Positions 8,426 through 17,932 of a stretch of DNA of 64,000 nucleotides are shown piece after piece. The position numbers were made by a program, and so were the translations under genes. The DNA is taken from the NCBI RefSeq assembly GCF_001931755.2, contig NZ_CP015510.2:1364001-1428000 (forward strand), given 5' to 3'. The DNA is from Wolbachia endosymbiont of Folsomia candida (GTDB taxonomy: Bacteria; Pseudomonadota; Alphaproteobacteria; Rickettsiales; Anaplasmataceae). Every line of letters starts with the position of its first letter. The first letter of the stretch is position 1. The notes beneath the pieces were generated by a model that made no database searches, had not been told where the DNA came from, and was given only the letters and a program-made list of their open reading frames with translations.

Positions 8426-9481
8426 ATGAAAAAAGCACTCATATTGTTGCTGATAATATGCACTACAAACTTAAGTTCTGCGGAAAATATTTTATTACAA
8501 GCTCCACTAAAAATTTCTGAAAAAATTGTTGATAAGTGTATCACTCAATCTACTTCAAACAACAGAATGAAATGGATTTCATGCTTTAATTCAAATTTCG
8601 GTTCAAAATCTTGTCTAAAATTTTCGATAGCATTTGGCGCTAATCATAACTCCAGTTTTCAATTATCATTAACTGGTAACAAGTTTATTAATGAACTAAC
8701 AGAAAATGAGATAAGCTTATTTAAAAGAAAAGAGAATACTTTAGTTTATAGTTATGGTGATATTATCAATGATGCTAGTAAAAAGCAAAAGAAAACAAAA
8801 TTCCCAATATTTGCTCAGCCACTAATCATACCACAAGCTACTCCAGTAAAATTATCTGTTTCAGAGGTTGCAAAATTTATCAGCGACAAAAATGTCATTT
8901 TTTACACTGGTGCCGGAATTTCTTCACCAGTAGTACCAGATATGACTGAATTGATGAAACAGTTTAAAATGCTGTATAATCCGAATGGTGATATTGATAA
9001 ATTTACACATATTATCGAATTTGTACGTAGGACTTTAAAAGAATCAGATAATGTTATTAAAACTATAGATAGCTTTAAAGAGTCTTGCTTATACAGCAAT
9101 CCAACGCCAGCACATCATGCAGTGAAAGAAATAGTCTTATTAAAAAATTGGCAATTATTAACTGAAAACCTTGACTTACTTCACCAGCGTTCTGGAGTTG
9201 AGCCTTTAGGTCGTGTTAGCAGAACAGACAAAATGGATTTTTATTGGCTCAAGAAAAACATTAAATCTAAGTACCTTAAGCAAATTGACTTCATTGTTGC
9301 AATTGGATTACACAGCGATGAAGTTGGGTTTCTTGCTTTATATAAGAAACATAATCCTAAAGGCAAAATAATAGCAATGAACCTTATACAGCCAGAGTAT
9401 CTTGGAAATGATGATATTTTAGTGCTTGGAGATGTACAAAAATTTTGCCAGCATCTGCAGCTTCTAACTTGTCTGCAATAA
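8426..9481 (+). CDS. Exported Sir2-like (sirtuin-fold) protein lacking the catalytic His
   Basis: 351 residues. The N-terminus MKKALILLLIICTTNLSSA looks like a cleavable Sec signal. Residues about 20-140 match nothing I recognise. The C-terminal half resembles Sir2: FYTGAGISSP (160-168, NAD-binding), TENLDLLHQRSG (246-257, the TQNIDxLHxxAG motif), and DFIVAIGLHSDEVGFLAL with IIAMNL (the late Rossmann strands). Where sirtuins carry the catalytic HG there is PLGRVSRTD, with no His. The CxxC zinc ribbon is also missing. It could bind NAD or ADP-ribose without deacylating, outside the cytoplasm. The gene just downstream is a broken hydrolase. Confidence 0.7.
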   Translation: MKKALILLLIICTTNLSSAENILLQAPLKISEKIVDKCITQSTSNNRMKWISCFNSNFGSKSCLKFSIAFGANHNSSFQLSLTGNKFINELTENEISLFKRKENTLVYSYGDIINDASKKQKKTKFPIFAQPLIIPQATPVKLSVSEVAKFISDKNVIFYTGAGISSPVVPDMTELMKQFKMLYNPNGDIDKFTHIIEFVRRTLKESDNVIKTIDSFKESCLYSNPTPAHHAVKEIVLLKNWQLLTENLDLLHQRSGVEPLGRVSRTDKMDFYWLKKNIKSKYLKQIDFIVAIGLHSDEVGFLALYKKHNPKGKIIAMNLIQPEYLGNDDILVLGDVQKFCQHLQLLTCLQ

Positions 9482-9565
9482 CTTTTATATTTCGATTTTA
9501 TTCATAAAGATTGACTTTTTATGGAAATTTGTATATTATTTTACTAATGTATTTTAGATTTAAAC

Positions 9566-10650
9566 ATGATGTCAGCAGGAGATATTACAATAAAAACAAA
9601 AGAGGAGTTCATTGAAACTCGAAATGGGATGAAAATCCAAAAAATAGTGATGTTCAATTCGAACGTAAATTCACATAACAATCTTAATAAGAAGAAAAAG
9701 AAGCATATAGTTTATTTTGCAGGACTTACATATACTTTTGAAAAAGAGCACGATGAAGACAAAAGTGAATGGAATTGGGCTGTGGAAGCAGGTATGGACG
9801 TTCATTTTATTAATTTTCCTGGATCTGGAAAAAGCAAAGGTCATTCTTTAAATGGCAAAAATCGAGTAAATGCAGGAGTTGCAGTTATTCTAAACCTCTT
9901 AGAACAAGGCATTCATCCAAATGATATAGTGTTGTTCGGTAGCTGTGCTGGAGGGCCAATATCTGCTGAGGTTTATAAAATATTCAAGGATAACGGTATT
10001 CACTTGAGGTGTATCGTAAATAAATCAAAAAACTTGTGGTCAATTTTTTGTGTATACCTAAATGGCTTTTAGCACCTGTAGTGAAATTTATACTCAAATG
10101 CTTTGGGTGGCATTTTAAGCCACACACAATAATTAATGATATTACACCACGCACGATCTACTTTAACTTAGGAAATGACGGATTTATTAGTAAGGAAGCA
10201 ACTATAGGTGCTAAAGTAAGTGAGATAGAACAGAGCGGTAGAGAAAAAGATTATCAGAAAGAAGAAAACTTCGAAGGTTTTGAAGAATACAAAGCATTCT
10301 TTAGAGAGCATACCAATTTAACTAAAATACCAAAAGCAAAAAATGTGGAACATGAAGTTGGAATAATAAAAAGATGCTGGAATAAATTTTTATCATTGCT
10401 GCCAATAAAAACAGATGACATTCATTTTTCTCCGATAACAGAGTTACGTTCATCAGATAAACATAACTACACTCTTCCTGAATTAATATTACTTTTTTTA
10501 GAATTTACAGATAATTACTTTGAAAAAATAGGTTCAAGTAGTGATAGAGATAAAACAGAAGAGTTAATAAACAAACCAGATTTTTTCAAACACAGAAGCT
10601 CAATGTCGGAAATTACTGTAAATTTACCTTGCAGTGCAAGAACACTATAG
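9566..10650 (+). pseudogene. Alpha/beta-hydrolase-like gene split by a frameshift in a T6 run
   Basis: Two overlapping frames make one protein of about 360 residues. The first (9566-10072) contains HIVYFAGLTYTFE, a stretch DVHFINFPGSGKSKG, and a nucleophile elbow VLFGSCAGGP in which Cys takes the usual Ser position. The second frame continues from about 10048 (CIPKWLLAPVVKFILKC) and includes PRTIYFNLGNDGFISKEA, like the strand bearing the acidic residue in this fold. The frame change falls at TTTTTT (10044-10049): one base lost or a -1 slip joins the halves. It may be a pseudogene, a sequencing error in the homopolymer, or a slippage-controlled gene. Exact substrate unknown. Confidence 0.65.
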
Positions 10651-10659
10651 TAAAAAATA

Positions 10660-12153
10660 TTATTTCTTTAACTTTATTGAAGTAAAAAACTGATTTCCAC
10701 TCCGGTAAATTAGCAGCATTATTGAATCTTTACCATTTTTCTTTACTGCAAAATCAACTTGTTTTTGAAAATCACTAGCATCCTCTATATCAGTTCCGTC
10801 TAATTGAATAATAATGTCTCCTTTTTTAATACCGCGCAGTGTAGCATTACTACTGCTATCTACGTTTGTCACTATAACACCTTTTGTAGGCACGTCACTT
10901 TTACTTTCTTTTAACTCGTTTGGCAGATTTGAAACGGTTAACCCAGTAACATAATCAGGCGTTGATTTAGTTTCTTCTTGGTTATTATCTTTACTATCTT
11001 CAGTAGACTCACCGACCACAACCTTAATGTCAACTTCTTTGCCTTTTCTAATTAGCTTAACTTGCACTTTCTTTTCAGGTCCAGCTCTTGAAACCATCTG
11101 AGGTAATTGCGTCATTCTATCAATTTTTTTACCATCAAATTCTAGCAATATATCACCAACCTTAATCCCCCCCTTTTCTGCAGGGCTATCCTTTATTATA
11201 CTTGCAACCAATGCACCTTTTGTATCCTTTAAACCTAAGGACTCAGCGAATTCCTTTGTTATAGGCTGAACTTGTACGCCAAGCCAACCATGCTTTATCT
11301 TCTTACCACTTTTTAACGTATCGATAATTGACATAGCTAAATTAGATGGTATGGCAAAACCTATACCAACATTACCACCAGATTCAGACGGGGAATAGAT
11401 GGCAGTGTTAATACCTACCACTTCTCCATTTAAATCAAATAATGGTCCTCCTGAATTACCTCTATTGATTGCAGCATCAGTTTGAATGAATTCATTCAAA
11501 GTGCCAATACTAATGTCCCTTGATCTTGCAGAGATAATTCCTGTGCTGACAGAGCCTCCCAAACCAAATGGATTACCAATTGCCATCACAGTGTCACCAA
11601 CCCTTGCTTTATCAGAGTCACCAAATGCAACAAAAGAAAGTTCTTTATCCGCATTGATCTTAAGCACGGCAAGGTCAGTTCTTGCATCATAACCTAAAAC
11701 TTCTGCTTTGAAGTAGGTGTTATCATTCATAGTAACAGTAATATCTTTGGCGTTTTTTATAACGTGATAATTTGTTACTATCGTTCCACTCTTATCTATA
11801 ATAAATCCGGAGCCAAGGAGCACCACTTCTCTGTTAACATTAGGCCCTCTATCCATAAAAAACTGATCGAAATTCTCAAAAAACTCTCTAAAATCATCGA
11901 AAAAATTGTTTCTTGGTAAAGAAGGAGCTCTACTTCTAATCTCATTTTCTTGTTTTATAATTTGCTCACTTGAAATATTTACAACAGCAGGAATAAGTCC
12001 TTCCACTAGATCAGCAAACCCGTGATTACAATTACACTCGGTAGTTTTAGCTGCTGCAACTTTTTTTGTATTCCAATCAAATATGTCAGCATATAAAGAA
12101 AACGAAACTAAAAAAGATACAAATACAGATAAAATAAATGCTTTATTTCTCAT
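10660..12153 (-). CDS. degP: Periplasmic serine protease DegP/HtrA (Do family)
   Basis: 497 residues with an N-terminal signal peptide (FILSVFVSFLVSFSLYA). The catalytic triad is visible as His130 (TNYHVIK), Asp160 (RTDLAVLKI) and Ser234 (GNSGGPL). Two PDZ domains follow (about 285-380 and 405-490; motifs GWLGVQVQPIT, KGALVASIIKDSPAEKGG, KKGDIIIQLDG). It degrades or chaperones misfolded envelope proteins. Its start overlaps the end of hflC by 11 bases, so it is the last gene of an hflK-hflC-degP operon. Confidence 0.95.
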   Translation of the reverse strand: MRNKAFILSVFVSFLVSFSLYADIFDWNTKKVAAAKTTECNCNHGFADLVEGLIPAVVNISSEQIIKQENEIRSRAPSLPRNNFFDDFREFFENFDQFFMDRGPNVNREVVLLGSGFIIDKSGTIVTNYHVIKNAKDITVTMNDNTYFKAEVLGYDARTDLAVLKINADKELSFVAFGDSDKARVGDTVMAIGNPFGLGGSVSTGIISARSRDISIGTLNEFIQTDAAINRGNSGGPLFDLNGEVVGINTAIYSPSESGGNVGIGFAIPSNLAMSIIDTLKSGKKIKHGWLGVQVQPITKEFAESLGLKDTKGALVASIIKDSPAEKGGIKVGDILLEFDGKKIDRMTQLPQMVSRAGPEKKVQVKLIRKGKEVDIKVVVGESTEDSKDNNQEETKSTPDYVTGLTVSNLPNELKESKSDVPTKGVIVTNVDSSSNATLRGIKKGDIIIQLDGTDIEDASDFQKQVDFAVKKNGKDSIMLLIYRSGNQFFTSIKLKK

Positions 12154-13021
12154 GCCATCCCTTATTTAAAATATCTAAGAAGTTATTATTTGGTGAAAGT
12201 ATAAATTTAGTATTACTTCCAGGAAATGATTTACTATAAGCACTCATAGAACGATAAAAATTATAGAACTCTTCATCCATCTTAAATGCCTCATTATAGA
12301 TCTTAGTAGCGTTAGCATAACCACGACCTCTTATTTCATGCGATTCTTTTGCTGCACTAGAAATAATCTCTCTTTTTAATTTATCAGCTTTTGACCTAAT
12401 TTCTTGCCCAGCTTGCTCTCCTTCTGCTCTAATTTCTCTTGCTTCTTTTTCCCTTTCAGTTTTCATACGGCGAAATATTGCAGAGCTATTTTCTCCTGGT
12501 AAATCTGCTCTCTTAATTCTTACGTCTATTATTTCTATCCCAAATTTTTCAGCTTCAGAGTAAACCCCACGTTGAATTAATTGCATAACTTCTGATCTTT
12601 TCTCGTTAAGCAAGCTAATCAACGAAAATCTTCCTATATTTTCTCTTATGTGTGCTTCTATAACTGGATACAATCTTCTAATTAGTCCTGATTCATTTCT
12701 CACAGCTTGATAAAAAGTAACAGGATCCGTGATTTTATATTTTGCATATGCATCCACTATAATACGCTTTTGATCTGCAGTTATCACTTCTCTTGGCGTC
12801 TTATCAGGACTTAAATCCAGAACTCTTTTGTCAAGAAACTCTACACTATTTATAAATGGCAATTTAAAATATAAACCACTTTCCCTAACATCTCTTACAA
12901 CTTTACCGAGTTGAATTACTATTGCTTGCTTTGTTTCCTGTACAATAAATACTGAATTAAAAAAAACAACCAATAAAGCAACAAATATAGAAGTAAAAAC
13001 AATTTTAATATTACTACTCAT
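12143..13021 (-). CDS. hflC: HflC, SPFH-domain regulator of FtsH protease
   Basis: 292 residues: an N-terminal membrane anchor (IVFTSIFVALLVVFFNSVFIV), then an SPFH/prohibitin domain with the usual opening QETKQAIVIQLGKVV and the motif DKRVLDLSPDKTPREVITAD. A charged coiled-coil rich in R/E/A follows. It forms a complex with HflK that modulates FtsH at the inner membrane. It starts 2 bases after the hflK stop and overlaps degP by 11 bases. Confidence 0.94.
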   Translation of the reverse strand: MSSNIKIVFTSIFVALLVVFFNSVFIVQETKQAIVIQLGKVVRDVRESGLYFKLPFINSVEFLDKRVLDLSPDKTPREVITADQKRIIVDAYAKYKITDPVTFYQAVRNESGLIRRLYPVIEAHIRENIGRFSLISLLNEKRSEVMQLIQRGVYSEAEKFGIEIIDVRIKRADLPGENSSAIFRRMKTEREKEAREIRAEGEQAGQEIRSKADKLKREIISSAAKESHEIRGRGYANATKIYNEAFKMDEEFYNFYRSMSAYSKSFPGSNTKFILSPNNNFLDILNKGWHEK

Positions 13022-13023
13022 AA

Positions 13024-14064
13024 CTACTTTCCTGAATTTGTAAGAGGTAAATAAGAAAACATACCCTTCAGATCGTCAGTCACAACAACCTTATCCACCT
13101 GACTAAAAATATTTTCCATAGTTTCAAGATAAATGCGATTCTTAACAAGAGAAGGATTTTGTTTATATTCTTCATATAGAGATAAAAAACGATCTGCATG
13201 ACCATTCGCCTCATTCGCTATCTCATTCTCATACGCTTCCGCATCTAATTTTATTTTTATCGCTTCACCTTTTGCTCGAGGTATGATGTCATTACTATAA
13301 GAATATGCTTCATTTATAATACGCTCTTTATCTGCACGGGCACTTTGAACATCCCTAAATGAACTAATTACTTCTTCTGGTGGATCAATTTTTTTCATTT
13401 GAACAGACAAAATTTCTATTCCCATCTGGTATCCATCAAGAATCTGCTGTAATAAAGTTCTAGTATCTTTGGAAATTTCTGCCCTGCCTTGGCCTTCCAG
13501 TGCAAAAGAGATCTTATTTTTACCGATTATCTCCCTCATAGCACTTTCAGCGGCATTTTTAACGCTTGAGCCAGGTTTGTAATCACGCACCTTGAATAAA
13601 TAATCCTTAGCATCTCTAACAAGCCACTGAACTTCAAAATTAAGGTGTACCATGTTTTCATCTCCAGTAAGCATAACACCTTCACCACGGTCTGTATCAC
13701 GAGCATAAGCACCACTGATTCCTATTTCTTCACGATTGACTTCCTTAACATTCACTTTGTAAACCTTTCCAATAGGAGAAGGGAAATGATAACGCAAACC
13801 AGAGGTCTCTGTGTTAGAATATTTACCAAAAGTAAGCTCTATGCCTTCTTCGCTAGGATGAACAATATAAAAGCCCGTACAAGCATAAAGTAGGAAAACA
13901 ATCAAGACGATGAAATAAGGTTTCTTGCCTCTATTCCTAGTTAAACAACCAAAAAAGTGCTTTATATCAGATATAGCTTTACTTAAAATATCTTCATTAC
14001 TGTTAGGAGATTTATTGCCTCCTGAGTTCTTACCAAGATTCCAAGGGTTATGTTCATTAAACAT
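13024..14064 (-). CDS. hflK: HflK, SPFH-domain partner of HflC
   Basis: 346 residues. N-terminal MFNEHNPWNLGKNSGGNKSP (the N-terminal NPWG-like, Gly-rich segment usual in HflK), a membrane anchor (YFIVLIVFLLYACTGFYIV), then the SPFH domain with GIELTFGKYSNTETSGLRYHF and VKNAAESAMREIIGKNKI. The coiled-coil includes the family motif VQSARADKERIINEAYSYSN. First gene of the hflK-hflC-degP operon. Confidence 0.94.
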   Translation of the reverse strand: MFNEHNPWNLGKNSGGNKSPNSNEDILSKAISDIKHFFGCLTRNRGKKPYFIVLIVFLLYACTGFYIVHPSEEGIELTFGKYSNTETSGLRYHFPSPIGKVYKVNVKEVNREEIGISGAYARDTDRGEGVMLTGDENMVHLNFEVQWLVRDAKDYLFKVRDYKPGSSVKNAAESAMREIIGKNKISFALEGQGRAEISKDTRTLLQQILDGYQMGIEILSVQMKKIDPPEEVISSFRDVQSARADKERIINEAYSYSNDIIPRAKGEAIKIKLDAEAYENEIANEANGHADRFLSLYEEYKQNPSLVKNRIYLETMENIFSQVDKVVVTDDLKGMFSYLPLTNSGK

Positions 14065-14144
14065 AATTATTTTCTGTGATTAATACGTTAATATTACTTA
14101 CTTAACAAGAAAACGCAAATACAAATTGCCATTTTATTTACAAG

Positions 14145-14354
14145 TTAATTACTAGAATGGAAAACATGATCATATACTTCTTTTTCTCTATGTAATATAG
14201 TTGATTCTATCGAATTTTCTGGCTTTTTTTTGAATTCTTTATTATCAAGCTTCAAATGCACAACATCTTCATGAAAATCATTGTAATTTTTTAACAATAT
14301 GAGCACTAGAGCTACAGTAGCTAATAAGATAATGACTTTTATTTTATATCTCAT
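14145..14354 (-). CDS. Small membrane-anchored protein of unknown function
   Basis: 69 residues: one N-terminal hydrophobic helix (IKVIILLATVALVLILL), then a charged tail rich in H/K/E (DFHEDVVHLKLDNKEFKKKP). No family recognised. The gene lies alone between hflK and the next minus-strand gene; composition matches its neighbours. It may be a real small membrane protein; the evidence is the open frame, its signal-anchor-like start, and its position in an otherwise empty stretch. Confidence 0.45.
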   Translation of the reverse strand: MRYKIKVIILLATVALVLILLKNYNDFHEDVVHLKLDNKEFKKKPENSIESTILHREKEVYDHVFHSSN

Positions 14355-14428
14355 AATTTAATCCCTTCTGACTTTTTATGAACTATGCCATGCAAGGAAA
14401 ATGCAGCTCTAGAAGCTTAACTTATCTG

Positions 14429-15199
14429 TTAAATTCGCTTAACGGAAAGATCACTCAATTCTATATCAGATACAGTACTTTTAGGGTTACTACTTCCAGA
14501 TTTCTTAGATTTTCTATCATCTTGTTCTCTGCTATATGCACCAATAGATATGATACCCTTATTAGCAACACAAACCAATATGCTACGATCAGGTGATACA
14601 GACATCACTTTCTCCTGCCTCACAATATAATTATGGCTATCGAAAAGTAGTTTTGCAATGCTACCAATAAGCGTACTATCTTTATATCCTATTTTATCAC
14701 CTCCTGTCATTTTCATCAATGCTTTCAAATTTGAATGGATTTCCCCTGCAACTTCCTTTCGAATAAAAGCCTTGTTTTTCTCTGGATCTAGATCTTTTTG
14801 AATACCTGGTACATCAATTTCAATAAGAGCTAATTTATCTGATTGCATAATATTGATATTTGGGTGTTCTTTTTGTAGAGCGTCAATTTTCTTCTGTTTC
14901 ACTTTATGCATTTTTCCTGCAAGGCGTTCAGGTATTGAAAAGGCAGTATATCCAGGTCCATGGCTTAAAAATTGCATACCTAACCCTGCACTGTACCTCG
15001 ACATTTCTGCATGCACAAGAATCCTCGGACGACCGTCTTTCACTTCTCCTAAAGCAACTCTTATATCTCTTTTCACCTTATCGGATGAATTACACCAATT
15101 ACATGGATTAAACACGTAAACTACTGCACGTAATGGCAAAAGTAACACTCTACCTAATATTCCAGAAAAGCTAGAATTTGTTTGTTGTTCTTGTGACAC
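14429..15199 (-). CDS. Unknown 256-residue protein
   Basis: No family recognised. A short hydrophobic N-terminal segment (GILGRVLLLPLRAVVYVF) precedes a Cys pair (NPCNWCNSS). The middle looks like an alpha/beta domain (RPRILVHAEMSRYSAGLG, KLALIEIDVPGI). The late stretch (SVSPDRSILVCVANKGIISI) is followed by a Lys/Ser-rich hydrophilic tail. Start at ATG; codon use is like the surroundings. Likely a Wolbachia-restricted protein. Confidence 0.6.
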   Translation of the reverse strand: MSQEQQTNSSFSGILGRVLLLPLRAVVYVFNPCNWCNSSDKVKRDIRVALGEVKDGRPRILVHAEMSRYSAGLGMQFLSHGPGYTAFSIPERLAGKMHKVKQKKIDALQKEHPNINIMQSDKLALIEIDVPGIQKDLDPEKNKAFIRKEVAGEIHSNLKALMKMTGGDKIGYKDSTLIGSIAKLLFDSHNYIVRQEKVMSVSPDRSILVCVANKGIISIGAYSREQDDRKSKKSGSSNPKSTVSDIELSDLSVKRI

Positions 15200-16209
15200 G
15201 ATAATACCCCCTATTGCTTAATATAGCTCTACTCACACCATACACATGTAATATAATCTATAATAATACTGCAACAATTAATTTATTGCTAATATAGTAT
15301 ACATTAAAAATATTATAAACTTTACAAAAGAAAGAAATACTCCTGTGATGGAGCAGAGATTAGATTTTTTGAAACCACAATCCAGCTATAACAAAAAAAT
15401 CACGATTCTTTACTTCTTATTTCTTTAATATATTATATTAATAATTTATATAATATGTATGATAGCAAATATAAATACTGTTGCGCTTCATGGAATTAGC
15501 ACAGTAAATGTTAATGCACAAATTCACATGGCAAATGGGATTCCAGCTTTCAATATTGTTGGCCTTCCGGACAAAACCGTTGCAGAATCTAAAGAGCGCA
15601 TCAGAGCGGCACTAAATTCGATCAATCTGTTATTACCACCAAAAAGAATCACAGTTAACCTTTCACCTGCTGATTTGCTAAAGGAAGGTAGTCATTATGA
15701 TTTAGCTATAGCTATTGGACTTCTTGTAGTAATGAATGTGATACCAGTTGAAAAAGTGCATCCTTATATAATTATGGGTGAACTTGCACTGGATGGAAGA
15801 GTTATTCCAGTTTCAGGAGTGCTTCCAACCGTAATTAATGCAAAACGGGAAAATAAAGGAGTAATTTGCTCAAGAGAAAATGGCGTAGAAGCTGCATGGG
15901 TCAAAGATGTTTCAATTTTGGCTATAGAGAAGTTAACTGATATTGTAAGACATTTTAAAGGTGAACAGTCAATTGAGCAGGTAGTCTTTAATTATGAGAA
16001 TATACCAAAAGAAAAAAGATCATCTCTTGATATGAAGGACATAAAAGGTCAAGTTGTAGCAAAGAGAGCGGCTGAAATTGCAGCAACAGGTGGGCATAAT
16101 ATGCTTCTTGTTGGCCCTCCAGGTACAGGAAAATCTATGCTTGCTAAACGTTTCATAGGACTGCTACCTGATTTAACCGAGCAAGAGATGATAGATATAA
16201 ATGTAATTG

Positions 16210-16213
16210 CTAG
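16210..16213. repeat. Target-site duplication CTAG (left copy)
   Basis: CTAG precedes the left terminal repeat and recurs at 17094-17097 after the right one. A 4-base YTAR duplication suits the IS5 group. Confidence 0.85.
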
Positions 16214-17093
16214 GCTCTGTGAACAAAATTTTAGAGTAGCCATATAAGTGCACCAACAAAGTTCAAAAAGCCCATAAACACTATAGCAGTCTTGTCGAAC
16301 CTCGAAAAAATCCGTCGAAAATTTTTGATTTTACCGAAAAAACACTCGATCAAATGCCGCTCTTTATAAACATGTTTATCATAATCTCTTTGCACTTTTC
16401 GATTCCTTTTTGGTGGAATGGTGACCTCACATCCCTTGCTTTCAAGGCTGCCAATAAATGCGTTACTGTCATAGCCCTTATCTGCTACTACAATAGAGTT
16501 ATAGACATTGTCTGTTAACGCTTCAGCCTGTGTAATATCATGTCTTTGACCGGCAGTAAGCGTAAATTTTAACGGATTTCCAAGAGCATCGACAAGTGCA
16601 TGAATTTTTGTTGTAAAGCCACCTTTACTGCGTCCCAATGCCTCTTGAGCTCCAGAATCCTTCTTGTATCCAGCCGAACAAGCATGCGCTCGAACGATTG
16701 TGCCATCTATCATGTGCACCTCTAAATCTGGATCTTGTGTATATTTAAATAGCTTTTCCCAAATTCCCTTTTCGCACCACTTTTTAAACCTCCTGTGTAT
16801 ACTCCTGTAATTACCATATATTTCTCCTAAAAGACGCCACTGGCAACCACTTCGGACCATGTACCAGACTGCTTCCACGAACCTTCTCAGTTGCGTTTCA
16901 TCTTTGCTGTGTATACCTTTCACACTTTTCAAAAATGCAAAAATTTGTTCCCATTTTGTTTCTTGTATGTAATATTCCATTCGGTAGTTTCTCCTTTTTT
17001 ATTGCTTAATTGGGTTAAACTACCACTTTCTCCTCCTTTTTTATATCCTTTTTCCCATCTTATTCTTTCACAACGAAATTTTGTTCACAGAGC
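16214..17093 (-). mobile_element. Complete IS5-family insertion sequence (880 bp) in comM
   Basis: Perfect 18-base terminal inverted repeats (16214-16231 GCTCTGTGAACAAAATTT; 17076-17093 its complement) flank one intact transposase gene read on the minus strand. A CTAG duplication flanks the element. Intact ends, an intact open frame and an unmutated target gene suggest recent insertion. The exact IS name was not determined. Confidence 0.93.
16231..16980 (-). CDS. IS5-family DDE transposase
   Basis: 249 residues. N-terminal DUF4096-type segment (LRRFVEAVWYMVRSGCQWR), then the DDE catalytic core: first Asp in MIDGTIVRAHACSAG, second in VVADKGYDSNAF, Glu in ERHLIECFFGKIKNFRR. The G-rich KGGFTTKIHALVDALG motif is typical of IS5-family (IS1031-like) enzymes. 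The stop codon lies next to the left terminal repeat. One continuous frame, no frameshift, so probably functional. Confidence 0.93.
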   Translation of the reverse strand: MEYYIQETKWEQIFAFLKSVKGIHSKDETQLRRFVEAVWYMVRSGCQWRLLGEIYGNYRSIHRRFKKWCEKGIWEKLFKYTQDPDLEVHMIDGTIVRAHACSAGYKKDSGAQEALGRSKGGFTTKIHALVDALGNPLKFTLTAGQRHDITQAEALTDNVYNSIVVADKGYDSNAFIGSLESKGCEVTIPPKRNRKVQRDYDKHVYKERHLIECFFGKIKNFRRIFSRFDKTAIVFMGFLNFVGALIWLL

Positions 17094-17864
17094 CTAGTAT
17101 AGCAAGAAATGATAATGGTATATTCAAAGTAGCTCGCCCTTTCCGTGAACCTCATCATTCATGTTCTATGCCTGCAATGATTGGAGGAGGAAGAAGTGCT
17201 AAGCCTGGAGAGATTACCATAGCTCATAATGGAGTGCTATTTCTTGATGAATTACCTGAATTTTCCAGAGCAGTAATTGATTCTTTGCGTCAGCCACTTG
17301 AAGATAGGAAAGTCACTATCGCCAGAGCAAATGCCCACATTACCTACCCCGCTAACTTCCAACTGATTGCTGCAATGAACCCCTGCAGGTGCGGTTATTT
17401 GGGTGATACAAACAGATCGTGTAACAAAGCTCCACAATGTGGAACAGATTATAGAAACAAAATATCGGGACCACTGCTTGATAGAATAGACATATGCGTT
17501 GAAATGCCAAATGTCAGTATACTTTCCCCTGAAATCTCTGCAGAAGGAGAAAGCACAGAAATTATAAGAAAAAGGGTGATAGCAGGAAGAAAAATTCAGA
17601 CTGAGCGCTACAGTGAACTAAATATACACTGTAATGCAGAGGTAAGTGGTGACGCGTTAAATAAATTCACTGAGCCAGATCAGGCAGGACTAGAATTGCT
17701 AAAGTACGTGCTGAAAGAAAACTACATCTCCAATCGAGGCTATACACGAGTGCTCAAAGTTGCAAGAACCATTGCAGATCTTGAAAAAAGCGCGGAGATA
17801 AAAAGGGCACATATTGCAGAAGCGCTGAATTACAGAATAAGGATATATTAAAAAATTAGTCTAC

Positions 17865-17893
17865 TTGACAGATAGTTTTTTTGGTCATATACT
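17865..17893 (+). promoter_or_regulatory. Strong candidate sigma70 promoter
   Basis: TTGACA (17865-17870), exactly 17 bases, TATACT (17888-17893), 40 bases upstream of the ATG at 17933. A TTAA-N7-TTAA site (17898-17912) follows directly over the expected start of transcription. Confidence 0.65.
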
Positions 17894-17932
17894 AAGCTTA
17901 ATGAAATTTTAATTTATTTTAGGGTTAGAGTT

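Larger units (their letters stand above)
15459..17851 (+). pseudogene. comM: comM (Mg-chelatase-like AAA+ ATPase) interrupted by an IS element
   Basis: The N-terminal piece (15459-16213) has the ComM start IANINTVALHGISTVNVNAQ and VGLPDKTVAESKERIRAAL, then a Walker A LLVGPPGTGKSMLAKR. The C-terminal piece (17098-17851) has PFREPHHSCSMPAMIGGG, LFLDELPEF (Walker B) and AAMNPCRCGYLGD. Both pieces are undamaged. Removing the IS and one CTAG copy restores the frame across VIASIARNDNG. ComM supports branch migration during natural transformation/recombination; this allele should be inactive unless the element is lost. The annotation covers the whole original gene. Confidence 0.92.
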
